DNA from: Mucidula mucida
Taxonomy: Eukaryota; Basidiomycota; Agaricomycetes; Agaricales; Physalacriaceae
DNA length: 64,000 nucleotides
Direction: 5' to 3'
NCBI GenBank assembly: GCA_015501055.1
Contig: JADNYV010000095.1
Location: forward strand, 62,001-126,000
How positions within the stretch are numbered: position 1 is the first letter of the stretch; the number at the start of each line of letters is the position of its first letter. Below are positions 24,159 to 34,275 of the stretch, piece by piece. The translations under genes and the position numbers were made by a program. The notes beneath the pieces are model-generated. The model did no database searches. It was not told the DNA's origin and saw nothing but the letters and a program-made list of their open reading frames with translations.

Positions 24159-26011
24159 GCGCTCGGAGGGAGATCGCTCTCGCGACCTGGACGGAGCTCT
24201 GCGTGCGCGGGAAGTGCCTCTACTGTCGTTAGGAAAATTATCGCCATGTCTAGTATGGGTGGTGTTACCGTAAGACGAGTGCGAAGAATTCCCCGCTGAG
24301 TCGTAATCGTCGGTAGGGTAATCCCAAGGACGGCAGCCGCGTGGAAGTTGGTCTGTCTGCCGCGTCCGCTGTTGATACTCGCGACGTTAAACCTCGAGGG
24401 AGCCTGCGGCTGCCAGGCGCTATAACCTTGTCCAGGAATATCGTACGACGAGTGCTGGAACAGGACACCGACGTTGGCGGGAGCGGTGGGCATTGTGAAA
24501 TTATTCTGGGCACGGGGAGCAGGTGGAACGCCGTAGGGTCCTGAAGGTTGGGGAACGGGCACTCTGTTCGCGCCAGTAGCGGGACCGTATCCCACATCCG
24601 CACGTGGTGCACTCGGGGGCGGCATTGCTCTACGAGAGCCGGGGGCATAAGACTGGGGACGTGGAGCGCCAGCGAATAAGTCAGGGCGGAATCGTCTATA
24701 AAACTCGGGGACGAGGTGTGGCTTGAGACCGCGCTCTGCCATATTATAGGCGATTGTGTTGCTAATGTCCTCTGCGGAAACATTCGTAGGGCGGCGAGGT
24801 TGGAAACCGGGGGCGAGCGCGGCGTTCTCGAAGCCGTTCGGATTGGCCGACGCCCAGTCCAAGCACCAACGTAGGTTGCGTTCGGGCGCATCGTGGTCTG
24901 GGTCCTGACATTTCTTGTCCGCGCCGCGGTGATTCTGCCACGGCATGAGGCACTTCAGGCAACCATTCACAAGGTACCTCAGCGTGAACCATTCCTCGAG
25001 CGATCGCGTTCCAGCGTCGGCAGTCACTGCAGCCACGGCCATATAGCCGGCATTCCCAGGCTGCGGCATGGGGTACGCTGGAAGGGAAGCACCAGGCCAA
25101 GTCGGTGCGGGGATGCCAGCGAAGTTGTTGATCGCAGCGACGGAAGGTCGCGCACGAGAACCTCCGTCGCCTGCTTCGTTCTCCTCTTGTGCATTGATGA
25201 GCTCCTGGATTTCCTGTAGCTTATCCTGGTATACTGTCCACTTTTCCACGTCGACACACGACCCATCCGCAATGCTGTCTCCATATTCTTCGATATCCTT
25301 CCGCTCCAAGAGTTTGTTCTTCATCCGCACAGATAGTCCATCTCTGATGGTGGCGATTCTATCGCGATCCGTGAGGGCGTATTTCTTCGAGGCGGCTAGT
25401 TTGTCCGCAGCAACAATGACGAATTCGAACCAGTCGTTGACGTGGAGCGCGCCCTGCTTGGCCTTCTTCAAGTTCTCGTGTATGCGTTTGTAGTGTTCGG
25501 GTCCGTGTGAGCGCGCCCTCAAGGCGTCAACGAACTCTTCGACCGTTTTGCCATCTAGCTGCGCGGAGCGGGCATCGTAGTACGTTTCGAGTTGTTGATG
25601 TACGAGTCCGGGCGCGAGTAATGGCACGACCTTCTTGGCGTCGACTTTGGGATGAACGGTGGCGAGCCAGGATACGCAGTGTTTCTGGTACGTTTTGAAA
25701 TGTTTGTCGGTAAGTTTCTCGGAGGTTTGGTTTATAACGGGGGGGTTCATGCGTGTCCCGGGGGTGATGATGGATGGCGGGTCGTTCGCAGGCATATTGT
25801 CAAAGTCAAAGTCGTCGAGTGAATCTAGGGAGTTCGAGCGGGAGCGGGGTACGGGGGTATTTCTAGCCACTTCTGGATTGATAATTAGGCCAGGGGGAAC
25901 AGTCCGCGTTCGGTGTGCGGAACTTACTGGAATGCGTGATATTTGTCTGGGTGCGGGGATTGCGGGAGTCGTGCGATTGCGGAGATGGCGTGGCGAGCTA
26001 AGGGTAGCCAT
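24155..26011 (-). CDS. gag of chromovirus 1
   Basis: 618 residues and intact. It packages the element RNA into virus-like particles. The middle contains a capsid-like helical region (about residues 90-260). Near residues 355-375 is a cysteine/histidine cluster, C-x2-C-x6-H-x6-C, looser than the usual C-x2-C-x4-H-x4-C zinc knuckle. The C-terminal third is Pro/Gly/Asn-rich. The start at 26011 is an ATG about 320 bases inside the 5' LTR. The stop overlaps the start of the pol frame by four bases, so pol is probably made by -1 frameshifting or by reinitiation. Confidence 0.85.
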   Translation of the reverse strand: MATLSSPRHLRNRTTPAIPAPRQISRIPVSSAHRTRTVPPGLIINPEVARNTPVPRSRSNSLDSLDDFDFDNMPANDPPSIITPGTRMNPPVINQTSEKLTDKHFKTYQKHCVSWLATVHPKVDAKKVVPLLAPGLVHQQLETYYDARSAQLDGKTVEEFVDALRARSHGPEHYKRIHENLKKAKQGALHVNDWFEFVIVAADKLAASKKYALTDRDRIATIRDGLSVRMKNKLLERKDIEEYGDSIADGSCVDVEKWTVYQDKLQEIQELINAQEENEAGDGGSRARPSVAAINNFAGIPAPTWPGASLPAYPMPQPGNAGYMAVAAVTADAGTRSLEEWFTLRYLVNGCLKCLMPWQNHRGADKKCQDPDHDAPERNLRWCLDWASANPNGFENAALAPGFQPRRPTNVSAEDISNTIAYNMAERGLKPHLVPEFYRRFRPDLFAGAPRPQSYAPGSRRAMPPPSAPRADVGYGPATGANRVPVPQPSGPYGVPPAPRAQNNFTMPTAPANVGVLFQHSSYDIPGQGYSAWQPQAPSRFNVASINSGRGRQTNFHAAAVLGITLPTITTQRGILRTRLTVTPPILDMAIIFLTTVEALPAHAELRPGRESDLPPSA

Positions 26012-26332
26012 ATTAGTTACTGGGATACGGGGAGAACGCGAGGCAGGGAAAAGACGGGGTAATCGGGAAAGGCGGGGAATTCAAAGCGGGGAAATCGTAA
26101 AATCGTGCGCGGAAGAACAGGTCAACGTTAAATGGGCGTAAGAGTCGATAGGACACTCGAGCTCGTCACTTCCGTAAGGGCGAGATACGTATATGTGTTT
26201 CAAAATGTAGAAAAAGGGCAGAAGTGCAGATTGCGAGGTAAAAGGGCCCACGGAACAACCACGGAAGGAAAAAAGGCGTGTACGTGGAAAAAGGCGGGAG
26301 AACGGAGGGTGTGTTTCGTGTCAAAAAAAAAG
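26012..26332 (-). other. 5' leader of chromovirus 1
   Basis: Untranslated segment between the 5' LTR and gag. On the minus strand the first bases after the LTR are a C followed by nine T. I could not match the primer-binding region to a particular tRNA. It could instead belong to a self-priming type, but this is undecided. Confidence 0.5.
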
Positions 26333-26645
26333 TGAAAACCCGTCGTGCGAGCACGACGGTAAACACGTAGATATGTTTGATACGAGATATGAGGCGCGAC
26401 GCGTATGAAGGCGATAGAGAGAGAAAAGAGAGAGGAAAAGGCACACACAAGTGACAAGAACACACCCTGCTATAGCGACTGCAATGATAAGAGGATACAA
26501 GATGGTGGTCAGAAGCTAAAGGTCCTTCCTCGATCCCCAAACCCCAAATCTCCGCCCGTAACCAAACACTCCTTAGCCAAACAACACGTCACCCGAAATG
26601 GGATGTCTCTCGATCTTCCTCGTCCGAGTAAACCCCAGGTTTACA
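26333..26645 (-). repeat. 5' LTR of chromovirus 1
   Basis: 313 bp, same length as the 3' LTR, with about four substitutions (for example AA for CC near 26518). It should hold the promoter of the element. Confidence 0.92.
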
Positions 26646-26849
26646 TAAGCCACTGTCGCGGCTTTTGTAGAACCTTTGTTCATTGTACAATGACATTGCG
26701 CGCCGTTGGCTTGCCGAGTTTAGCAGTCAGGTGAGATTGAGCAGTTAAATCAGGTGGCGGTCAAATCGAGAAGAACAAATACGGAGTCACGTTACCTGTG
26801 GGAAATGATCGAGCTCATTGTTCTATTTGTTATTCAATTCCAAACCACC

Positions 26850-28466
26850 ATGTCGACCTCAATCCCCAACTTTATTTGCGCCCTCGCCTCTCATCCTCTG
26901 CGCTATCTTTACCGTACGAAGAGGCGTTCATCTTGGTTTACAACAAAGGCGTCTCCCACCTTGCGCGACCTTCAACAGGACCTTCAAGATGACCACGACA
27001 TGTGTTGTCAATGTAGTCACACAGTGTGTAGGCCGTGGAAGACGCATATTCGACTTGATGGAGATGAAGGAAGCGCTGTTTTATCCGATGGGCTCCCACA
27101 GGATGCCAAACGCGTCGACTTGGATGCGCCAATTTCGTCGTTATTTCCAACATGGCCACTCGATTCCGAGGATGTCATTCACTTGACTTTTGATATCGAG
27201 GCATCTGTTCACACCTGTAGGTCGTCGCTATATATAATGAACCTGCACTCTCAATTCTAGTTAGCGTCTCCCAAAAGAAAATACTTTATTGACGAAGATT
27301 CCACTTCGGATTCGGATTCTGAGGGCTCTATTCGGAGCGTTGGGTCTGCGACGAAAAGACTTAAACTCGAAAATATTCACCGTATAGGACGACACCTTTT
27401 GTCGTCACTAGGACCTGAACAGGTGTGTTCTCCCCACTTCCGGCATTGCAATCGCTCACAATGAATGAACACAGGTCCTACCATCACCGCGTGTATCCGA
27501 CATCCAGCAACTACTTGCGCAGCCGGGCATGCTACTCGTGGACAAGACCCGTGGCGTCTCCGTTATTGATCATTGCGACCCGTACAGCATACTCATCCTT
27601 CGTCGCCCACGCGGATTCGGGATGAAGACATTTTTATCCATGGTGTCACAGGTCTGTGATGACCTTTCATCGCCGACGTTGATAGAGGCGTTATACCCCA
27701 TGGATGAGGAGGCCTACTTTCCCCCGGCATACCCTGTGCTTCGACTGGACCTCTCGAAAGTATCCGCAGACGCATCAACTATCGAGCAATCGCTCCACGA
27801 ATATATAAATTCACAGATACGTCAGCTGTGGTTGAAGTACGACCACATCTATGGATATGAGGATGTTGACAAGTTCCTGATGCCCACACCGGGCGATACG
27901 CTAGCTGTATCTACGGTATGAATATTTTATCACACCTTGACACCTTCTCATGTCTGGATATATAGACACCACATAGTACGCCCGCACCTCAAACCCTTCT
28001 TCTCGTAGAAAACTACGACTCGCCCGCTCTTCGCGCTCGACCTGATGACCGAGCCGTGGTGATGCGCCATATGGACGAGTTCATCGCCGCGGTGGTTATG
28101 TCTCATATCCACGGCCATTTTATTCGCACTGTTCTGACGAGCGAGATGGTCACCGACGCGTACACTGGCATTCATCTTGACCGTCTCGAGGAATATTCAC
28201 ACGATCTCACGCATGACGCGGCGTTGCAAGAGGCGTTTGGATTCACGGAAAAGGAGATCAGGGCCCTGGATGGTGCATTGGAGGGAAAGAATCCTGCCGC
28301 CGGCGATGTCATTCAAGATCTACATGAACGCGGCATCGAGGCGTATAATTTCAACACCAGCTCAGAGTCGACCTTTGAATTCTCCGGCTCGATAGACGCC
28401 GTGTATTTTATGCAGGAGGTCTTGGATGTCCTCGCGCAGCGTATAGGGAAACCTAATAGGCAGTAG
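26850..28466 (+). CDS. AAA-ATPase-like / Crinkler-type protein without nuclease domain
   Basis: My model is join(26850..27216, 27265..27422, 27475..27915, 27966..28466), 488 residues in one frame. The N-terminal third ends with SSLFPTWPLDSEDVIHLTFD. This resembles the end of the ubiquitin-like header of Crinkler proteins, where a hydrophobic strand follows an acidic turn. Next comes a short Ser/Asp-rich, basic linker. The core shows the AAA-ATPase-like family pattern: MLLVDKT near residue 193, then LRRPRGFGMKTFLS (a modified P-loop in the place of RPRRFGK-T), and LLLVENYDSP as the Walker-B-like strand. It ends soon after FGFTEKEIRALDG. In related eukaryotic proteins a PD-(D/E)XK nuclease follows, and here the gene stops before that. 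Met between Gly and Lys in the P-loop is unusual. A truncated copy lies at 30588-31134. The header assignment is inference. Confidence 0.7.
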
Positions 28467-28613
28467 ACACTTTCGCGCACCTGTACAAACGCTATCATCT
28501 AGAATCCAGTCTTCACGCTTATTATTTTTCGATATTTTACTTTACTCTGAATTCAGCCCTGCATTTTTATCCGGCTTTGCACTTCCTTTGGCCTTCAGTA
28601 CTTTCTTCAGTAA

Positions 28614-29949
28614 TCACACAAAAATACTTCCAACTGTGAGGACAGTAGGACCTGCCAAAGAAAAACATCGTTCGAGACCTCTCTCTGCCAACCACCTGAA
28701 TCTCTCCCCGCAGGACGAAAGGTCCCAAAGTGGCGAACGCACGAAACGCAAAACAATTTTCAGATGCCTGAGATAGCGAAGAACACGAGCGTCTGAAAGC
28801 GCAATGTTTAGTTCCTGCCATATCCCCAAGTCACTCTCGGTGGCACTACGAGTGATATCGACCATGATTGTTAGCTTTTTTAATGTGATGGCAGTGCCCG
28901 CGCGCAAGGCCGAGCGCAGCGTATCGATGAACCAGTCCGTTATAATAGGCGCCTTGCCAGAGCGCGTGTACAAATCTCCTTGGATATGGATAATGAGATG
29001 GGGAACCCTAAACATCCGGAAATCAGGAAACCGCAGGATACAAGACGCCATAACTAAACGCGCACTCAGTTGCTGTCAACCGAAAGATGTAAATGCACTA
29101 ACCTGTTTGAAGCAGGACTTCATCTACGGTGTAGCCGTGCAAGTAGGACGTCTCGACGATGATCGATAGACACTGCACGGATTCTGGGATTGCGGAGAGG
29201 AAAGACTTGTGCGCCATGCGCAGTCCAGTCGCAGAACTTGTAAAGAGTTCGCCGTAATCGATAACCAAGTCGCGCAGCGCGCACATGGCAAATGGTGGTG
29301 TCTGAAGACAATATAGAGAATCTGCAGAAATGTGAAGAGCCTCAATGGGGGGCAGGCTCTTGGTGGGATCGGATCGGATGGGTCGTAGTGTGCCACCCGC
29401 CTTCAAGCATCGAAGCCGGGGAAATTGTGCCAGTAATTGGGCAATTTGTTCCCCGCTATAGTCTTCCAGCGTTGTCCAATCCTCGAAACACGTCAACTCC
29501 AAAGTCACGACCGAGGGCGACGCTAATGTGCGGAAGAGCCTTGGATAATTGAGCGCCCATTCCGGACTGCATTGCGCGAAATGCACGGACAGTTCCTGCA
29601 GGTTAAATGCATAGAACAGGACAGCTTTAATTCGTCCGGACAGGCGATTGTTGGTGGGGCTTTCGAGGGTGATAGTGAGGAAATGAACGCGGGGGCATCC
29701 AGACAAAGGGTAGCGCATGACGTGTTTGTAGAATGCTGTTAATGGGACGCGTCGGTCATGGGGGTGAGAGCAATCGTCGTTGGTGAGATGTAGAGTGTGA
29801 TATATCCATCGTCTGCAGCGTTCTCCGAAACGATGAGCGACGAGGAGAAGCATTACGAGTGTTCGACGGTCATCCCAGAGGTCATCTACGATATGGTCTA
29901 GAAGCTCCTGCGGAAGCTTTGGTTCGATGTTCGCATTTGGGAGATCCAT
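28614..29949 (-). CDS. F-box-like protein
   Basis: Model complement(join(28614..29053, 29103..29949)), 428 residues. The start MDLPNANIEPKLPQELLDHI gives an F-box-type first helix (LPQELLDHIVDDLWDD) within the first 30 residues. An arginine- and tryptophan-containing second half follows (FGERCRRWIYHTLHL). The rest looks like irregular leucine-rich segments, for example LFRTLASPSVVTLELTCFED and LRCLKAGG. Such proteins normally bind Skp1 by the F-box and a substrate by the repeats, within an SCF ubiquitin ligase. The one 49-nt intron fits the frame exactly. It lies convergent to the AAA-ATPase-like gene, 147 bases away. No close name can be given because these families are large and lineage-specific. 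Confidence 0.75.
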
Positions 29950-30587
29950 CGCGTGCTTCAGGTTGATCTCCGTATGTGAATGAAGCGCAATGGGATAAGA
30001 TGTACCTTGTTGAGATGCTATGTTACTCTTGCACGACAGTCGTCTGACAGTATAAGTACCTCGACTTCAGGGGTTGACATGTACAGTCATTTGGTTTCAT
30101 GATCGTCGGAGGAGGGAGGGCGAGTTGAAGAGGCGGCACCGAATTCTTCACTGGACATGAATTAACTCTATCGACACGAAGAGGAGCCGAGGAGGATGTG
30201 ACTCTATGCTCCTGTGTGAGTTGTGAGTAGAAGACGTGCGTTGCAAAGTTTGCGATCATGGCATGCATGGCTGATCGTTCCTGAAGCCACTGAAGGTTCA
30301 CCACCGCCGCCGCCACCTCTCCTTTCACGCATTCACCGCGAATTCATCATCAGTCCGTGTCCTAACTGTTCTCAATCATTCAAACTGAACTCTCTGCGTT
30401 TCAGGTCTACATCATGTTACCGACTTGCGATTGACGTTAGCACGACGCCTCTGTATTTCGCCTTCAGAAGCTAGGTTTCGACTTTGACGCCTGATCTGGG
30501 AGTTGCCATATGCACTAGATGAACGCGAATGATGACCCGACGGGGAAAGTTCCTAGCAAAACTAACAAGCGCAGACGGCTGTGGCTG
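29950..30587. other. No supportable gene
   Basis: Separates the F-box gene from the truncated AAA-ATPase-like copy. Frames here lack motifs. The first bases should hold the F-box gene promoter. Confidence 0.35.
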
Positions 30588-31134
30588 AAGTACGACCACA
30601 TCTATGGATGTTAGGATATTCTCATGCTCTCCTACGTAGGCACCACCTGCTCATCGAACGCTTCTGCTCGTAGAGAACTACGACTCGCCCGTTCTTCGCG
30701 CTCGACCTGAAGACCGAGCTGCGGTGATGCATTATATGGACAGCGAGTTCATGGCCGCGTTGGTTATGTCTCATATGAGCGGCCATTATATTCGCACTAT
30801 TCTGAAGAGCAAGATGGTTACCGACGCGTACACTAGCATTCATCTTGACCGTCTCGAGAAATGGTCACATGACCTCACGCATGACGCAGCGCTGCAAGAG
30901 GCATTTGGATTCACGGAGAAGGAGATCAGGGCCTTGGATGGTGCATTGGAGGGAAAGAATCCTACCGCCGGCGATATCATTCAAGATCTTTGTGAGCGCG
31001 GTATCGAGTCGTGTCATTTCAACACCAGCTCAGAGTCGACCTTTGAGTTTTCCGGTTCGACGGACGCCGTCTATTCTATGCAGGAGGTTTTGGACGTCCT
31101 CGCGCAGCGTATTGGCAAACCTAACAGGCAGTAA
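30588..31134 (+). pseudogene. Truncated direct copy of the AAA-ATPase-like gene
   Basis: Begins inside a copy of the LWLKYDHIYG segment (about 27823) and matches the rest of the parental last exon to its stop with about 90 percent identity by eye. A stop follows HIYG, and part of the preceding exon and intron is deleted. The frame LLLVENYDSP to the C-terminus is intact (from about 30664). No promoter or N-terminal ATPase part accompanies it, so it is most likely a relic. Confidence 0.75.
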
Positions 31135-31488
31135 ACACCTTTTACTTCTCTTGCACACCTGTACAAGTGCTATATCAGAGAATCCTATCTCCAGGACTCA
31201 AGAGTCACATATTCAACTGACTATCCAATTCCTACGTAGAGGTCATGGTCGTAAGATGCAGTAGTGTGGAGACAGCCAATGCCGGTATTTTAACCATGGT
31301 CATGAAGAAGCTGAAATCAATATCCTTCTGTGAAGCATCAACATTGATATGGATATGAACACCACTGAATCTGAGTAATTTGGTGTCTTCACTCCATCAA
31401 ATTTGTGAGTGGGAAGTCCTATACACCGACCAGCAAATTCAATTTATATACAGTACAAGTGACAGGGTACAACACATATACAGCAACT
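31135..31488. other. Intergenic between convergent genes
   Basis: Probably the 3' UTR of the minus-strand F-box gene and decayed flank of the truncated copy. Nothing else seen. Confidence 0.4.
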
Positions 31489-33171
31489 CTAGAGTACAGA
31501 TCCTCCTACATGATCCAAAGCACAAATAGTAATGTCTAATCCCTTTTCCTTCATCTTATGCAAAGCAACAAAACAAGCATGACTAAGATTCGGAAACCGC
31601 ACCACACGAGGAGCCGCCCACCGGAACGACGCCCGCAGCATAGTTCTCTTCCGAGAATGCAGCATGTTGACTAGTGCCGGGCCAACGAATTGACAGTCCG
31701 CCCAATAGATCCTCGACATGAAATCAAAATGTTTGAGTCTTGGGACAAGTCGATGCTGCTTTCCATCGACGACCAACAAGCTCTTTATCAATTCGGCAAG
31801 CACAAGATCAATGCGCCCGAGTTGACGAGCAATGGCGTCCGAGTCCGTATGAAACCCGATGCCCAGATCCGTCAAGCCCGGGACAAGGCTAAGGATATCA
31901 GCGAGAGGCGCTCCAGAGAAAGCTGAATCGCGAAAATAGAGCCTGGTAAGAGAGCATTGTGATATGTCGAGGAAAGGGGTAATGAAAGAAAGACAGGACA
32001 AGCGGCCTATGTCTCCAATGTCGAGGGATAAAAGCGCGGGAAGCGACAGATAGGCCAACAGAGCGGGGTCGTTGATAGTAAGGTGTTTCAGGGAGGTATT
32101 CAAGACAGAAGGTTTTGTCGTATCAACTTCAAAATGGTGATGGTTTATGCGTCCAACAATATTGGCTTCCATATAGCGAAGACGCACGCAGTGCTTGATG
32201 ACGAAGAGGGGAGGGATAACATCAGGAAAATACAGGTTGAACTTTGCAGTGAAGGACGTCAAGCGTGAATAGGTGAGGAGCAGAAGCGCGTTTTCAACTG
32301 AGACTCGCCTCAGCTTTGGGGCTATCGCAAACGCACGAATGAGGGGAGCGTCGTCTGGTTCCCAGGCTTCCCAGGAGGATTCTGGGTCACACCCTACAAA
32401 CGTCAGACGCCTGAGCTCCGGCACCTTCCCTCGTACGCGTTCCAGATACTTTCCTAGTTCGCTAGGGATGGTCAACGATACACATGCCCAGCGTTCCGAG
32501 TGGGACATCAACACGTCCAACAAGCTATGGATGCGTCTTCGATTTCCGATGCAGTCATCGAACCGAATCTCAACATGCCAGTCCAGCTTGCAGGATTCAC
32601 TGTAACGTAGGGCGGTCTGGAGAATTGCAATAGGGTTTTTATACCTGATAAAAGTCGGACGGCGGTGACTAAAGCTTCCACCGCCCGTACAACCGGACGT
32701 GATTCGAAAGTTCGTCCAAAGATGAGGGTGTCGTGACGCGGAGCGCCAACTACGACAGACGCGACTGGCAGCCCAAGCACCTTGCGTGAAATCAAGAACC
32801 ATAAAGCCAATGTCGGGAATGAGATTGAGAAAGATTTCCTGGAGAATTTCCTGCGGAAACCTTCGGATAGTGGAGAGGGCGCTTAGAACCTGCCGCGCGC
32901 GATTCTGCAACACAGCGTGGTTGTCCTCCAACCGTGCAAGTGCACGACTCTTGATATAATCCAAGGGCGGTACCAGCAAAGCGATTTCGTCGTCGAGACG
33001 CGTGAGGCGCGTGGAGTACAAAGCATGTACGCCGCGCAGAAGGGAGAGTTCGGCATCGGATGGGACTTCGTTAGAGGAAAGCAGGTGTTGTAATGCAGCA
33101 GGGAGCGTAGGAGGAGCATTGGGACTGGCTTGGAGCGCATCGGAACGCGGATCCGTTGCGTGGCGTCCCAT
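31489..33171 (-). CDS. F-box protein, agaricomycete coiled-coil/F-box type
   Basis: 561 residues without introns from the ATG at 33171. The same frame is open upstream to 33495, but the added residues look like non-coding sequence, so I chose the Met that begins MGRHATDPRSDA. A helical stretch (LSLLRGVHALYSTRLTRLDD, about residues 45-65) precedes the F-box (IRRFPQEILQEIFLNLIP, about 100-117) and its continuation (AWAASRVCRSWRSASR). This order of a predicted coiled coil, F-box and leucine-rich C-terminus is common in mushroom-forming fungi. The leucine-rich part probably selects a substrate for an SCF ligase. The substrate is unknown. Confidence 0.85.
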   Translation of the reverse strand: MGRHATDPRSDALQASPNAPPTLPAALQHLLSSNEVPSDAELSLLRGVHALYSTRLTRLDDEIALLVPPLDYIKSRALARLEDNHAVLQNRARQVLSALSTIRRFPQEILQEIFLNLIPDIGFMVLDFTQGAWAASRVCRSWRSASRHPHLWTNFRITSGCTGGGSFSHRRPTFIRYKNPIAILQTALRYSESCKLDWHVEIRFDDCIGNRRRIHSLLDVLMSHSERWACVSLTIPSELGKYLERVRGKVPELRRLTFVGCDPESSWEAWEPDDAPLIRAFAIAPKLRRVSVENALLLLTYSRLTSFTAKFNLYFPDVIPPLFVIKHCVRLRYMEANIVGRINHHHFEVDTTKPSVLNTSLKHLTINDPALLAYLSLPALLSLDIGDIGRLSCLSFITPFLDISQCSLTRLYFRDSAFSGAPLADILSLVPGLTDLGIGFHTDSDAIARQLGRIDLVLAELIKSLLVVDGKQHRLVPRLKHFDFMSRIYWADCQFVGPALVNMLHSRKRTMLRASFRWAAPRVVRFPNLSHACFVALHKMKEKGLDITICALDHVGGSVL

Positions 33172-34275
33172 CTGGGAATTGACAACGTCAGAAAATAATG
33201 ACTGCGAATCAGGTAGAGAGCTCTTACCACTATTTCTTGAATAATGGAAGTAACAGACCGAGATCCACAAATCATGCTGAAAGAGTCGGGATACATCGTG
33301 GTAGGTTGAATTGTGTTCTGATCTAAGTAGTTCCATGTCAGTCAGAGATATGTTGGAAACAGACTTGAAGGCATACAATACGAGGTTGGGCAGAAACTTG
33401 AACACGCACGATAGTGGCATCCTGCTTTTATGATCAATTAAAGAAGCCAAATGCGAACAAAAAGCCTTTGTTACGGTCCATTGGCCAATGCTCATACAAG
33501 GTAACTGCTGGCCTCATTGCATTACAATGGGCGCGCATAGTCCACAATGAGGGTTGGACCATTGACACTTCTCGAACAAGCAAGATGCGTCTTTGAAGGT
33601 CAGCCAAACAGGACGCTGTCGGCGAGAGTGATGTGGATAGGTCCAAGAGATTAGTTTGTATCAGTGCGGGACGATGGTAGGTGGGGGAGGCTTGGGAAAC
33701 CATTTGCCTAGTCGCGCCCATGCTCGGTTTGTGAGAAACAATCCGGCGTAGCGGATGCCATTTCCAAGATCTGTTGCTATTTAGCTGCCACCTGGGCGCT
33801 GCCCTACGTCCTCGACACGCTCTCCGGGGTGTACGCAACTTCAAGCTCTTCGCCAAACGTGTCCTCCCGGCGAGTCTAACCCGGACCTTTTGGTCTTTGG
33901 CTTCCGACTTGGAGGTATATCTTGAGCAATGCTCCGATTTGGAGATCCTGAAGAGCAAAGACGCGGCTACAGGTTATTGCATTGTGATGTGCGGGAGATG
34001 AAAGGATTAAAAATCGGCTCGGGTTTCCGATCGACAAAATAGGGGCGACGAATGATCCCACGCGTTGGTGTGTTGCGCGGCGCGCCCACTAAATGAAAGG
34101 TTTTAAAACTCCAATCCAAACCTTCCGTTGAACAGATTGATGGATTGATCCAGTTCAATCAAAGTAGAAAGTTTAGTCAAGAAGACAGTATGCCTTTTCG
34201 CGTCAGATTCAAGACCATCCCGTCGAGTAGAGTATGAACTGCAATAGAATCAATAATATGTATCCTTTCGCTAGT
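33172..34275. other. No supportable gene
   Basis: Contains the presumed promoter of the F-box gene (next to 33171) and the 3' UTR of NOC1 (next to 34275). Longer frames at 33434-33958 (minus) and 33774-34001 (plus) have no recognisable motif and no partners. Confidence 0.4.

Larger units (their letters stand above)
19197..26645 (-). mobile_element. Ty3/gypsy chromovirus 1, near full length
   Basis: A 7.45-kb LTR retrotransposon read on the minus strand. It consists of a 5' LTR (26333-26645), a leader, gag (26011 to 24155), and pol (from 24158). Pol encodes protease, reverse transcriptase, RNase H, integrase and chromodomain, and is followed by the 3' LTR (19197-19509). The LTRs are both 313 bp, start TG and end CA, and differ at about four positions, which means a fairly recent insertion. 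Pol is broken by one frameshift near 21360, so this copy is probably not autonomous. The 5-base flanks (GAAGG on the left, TAAGC on the right) do not match, so no target-site duplication is seen. Confidence 0.92.

Noticed and set aside
33172..33495. Upstream extension of the F-box gene to 33495
   Set aside because: The frame is open, but the added residues do not resemble the family and the coiled-coil/F-box plan starts right after the Met at 33171.
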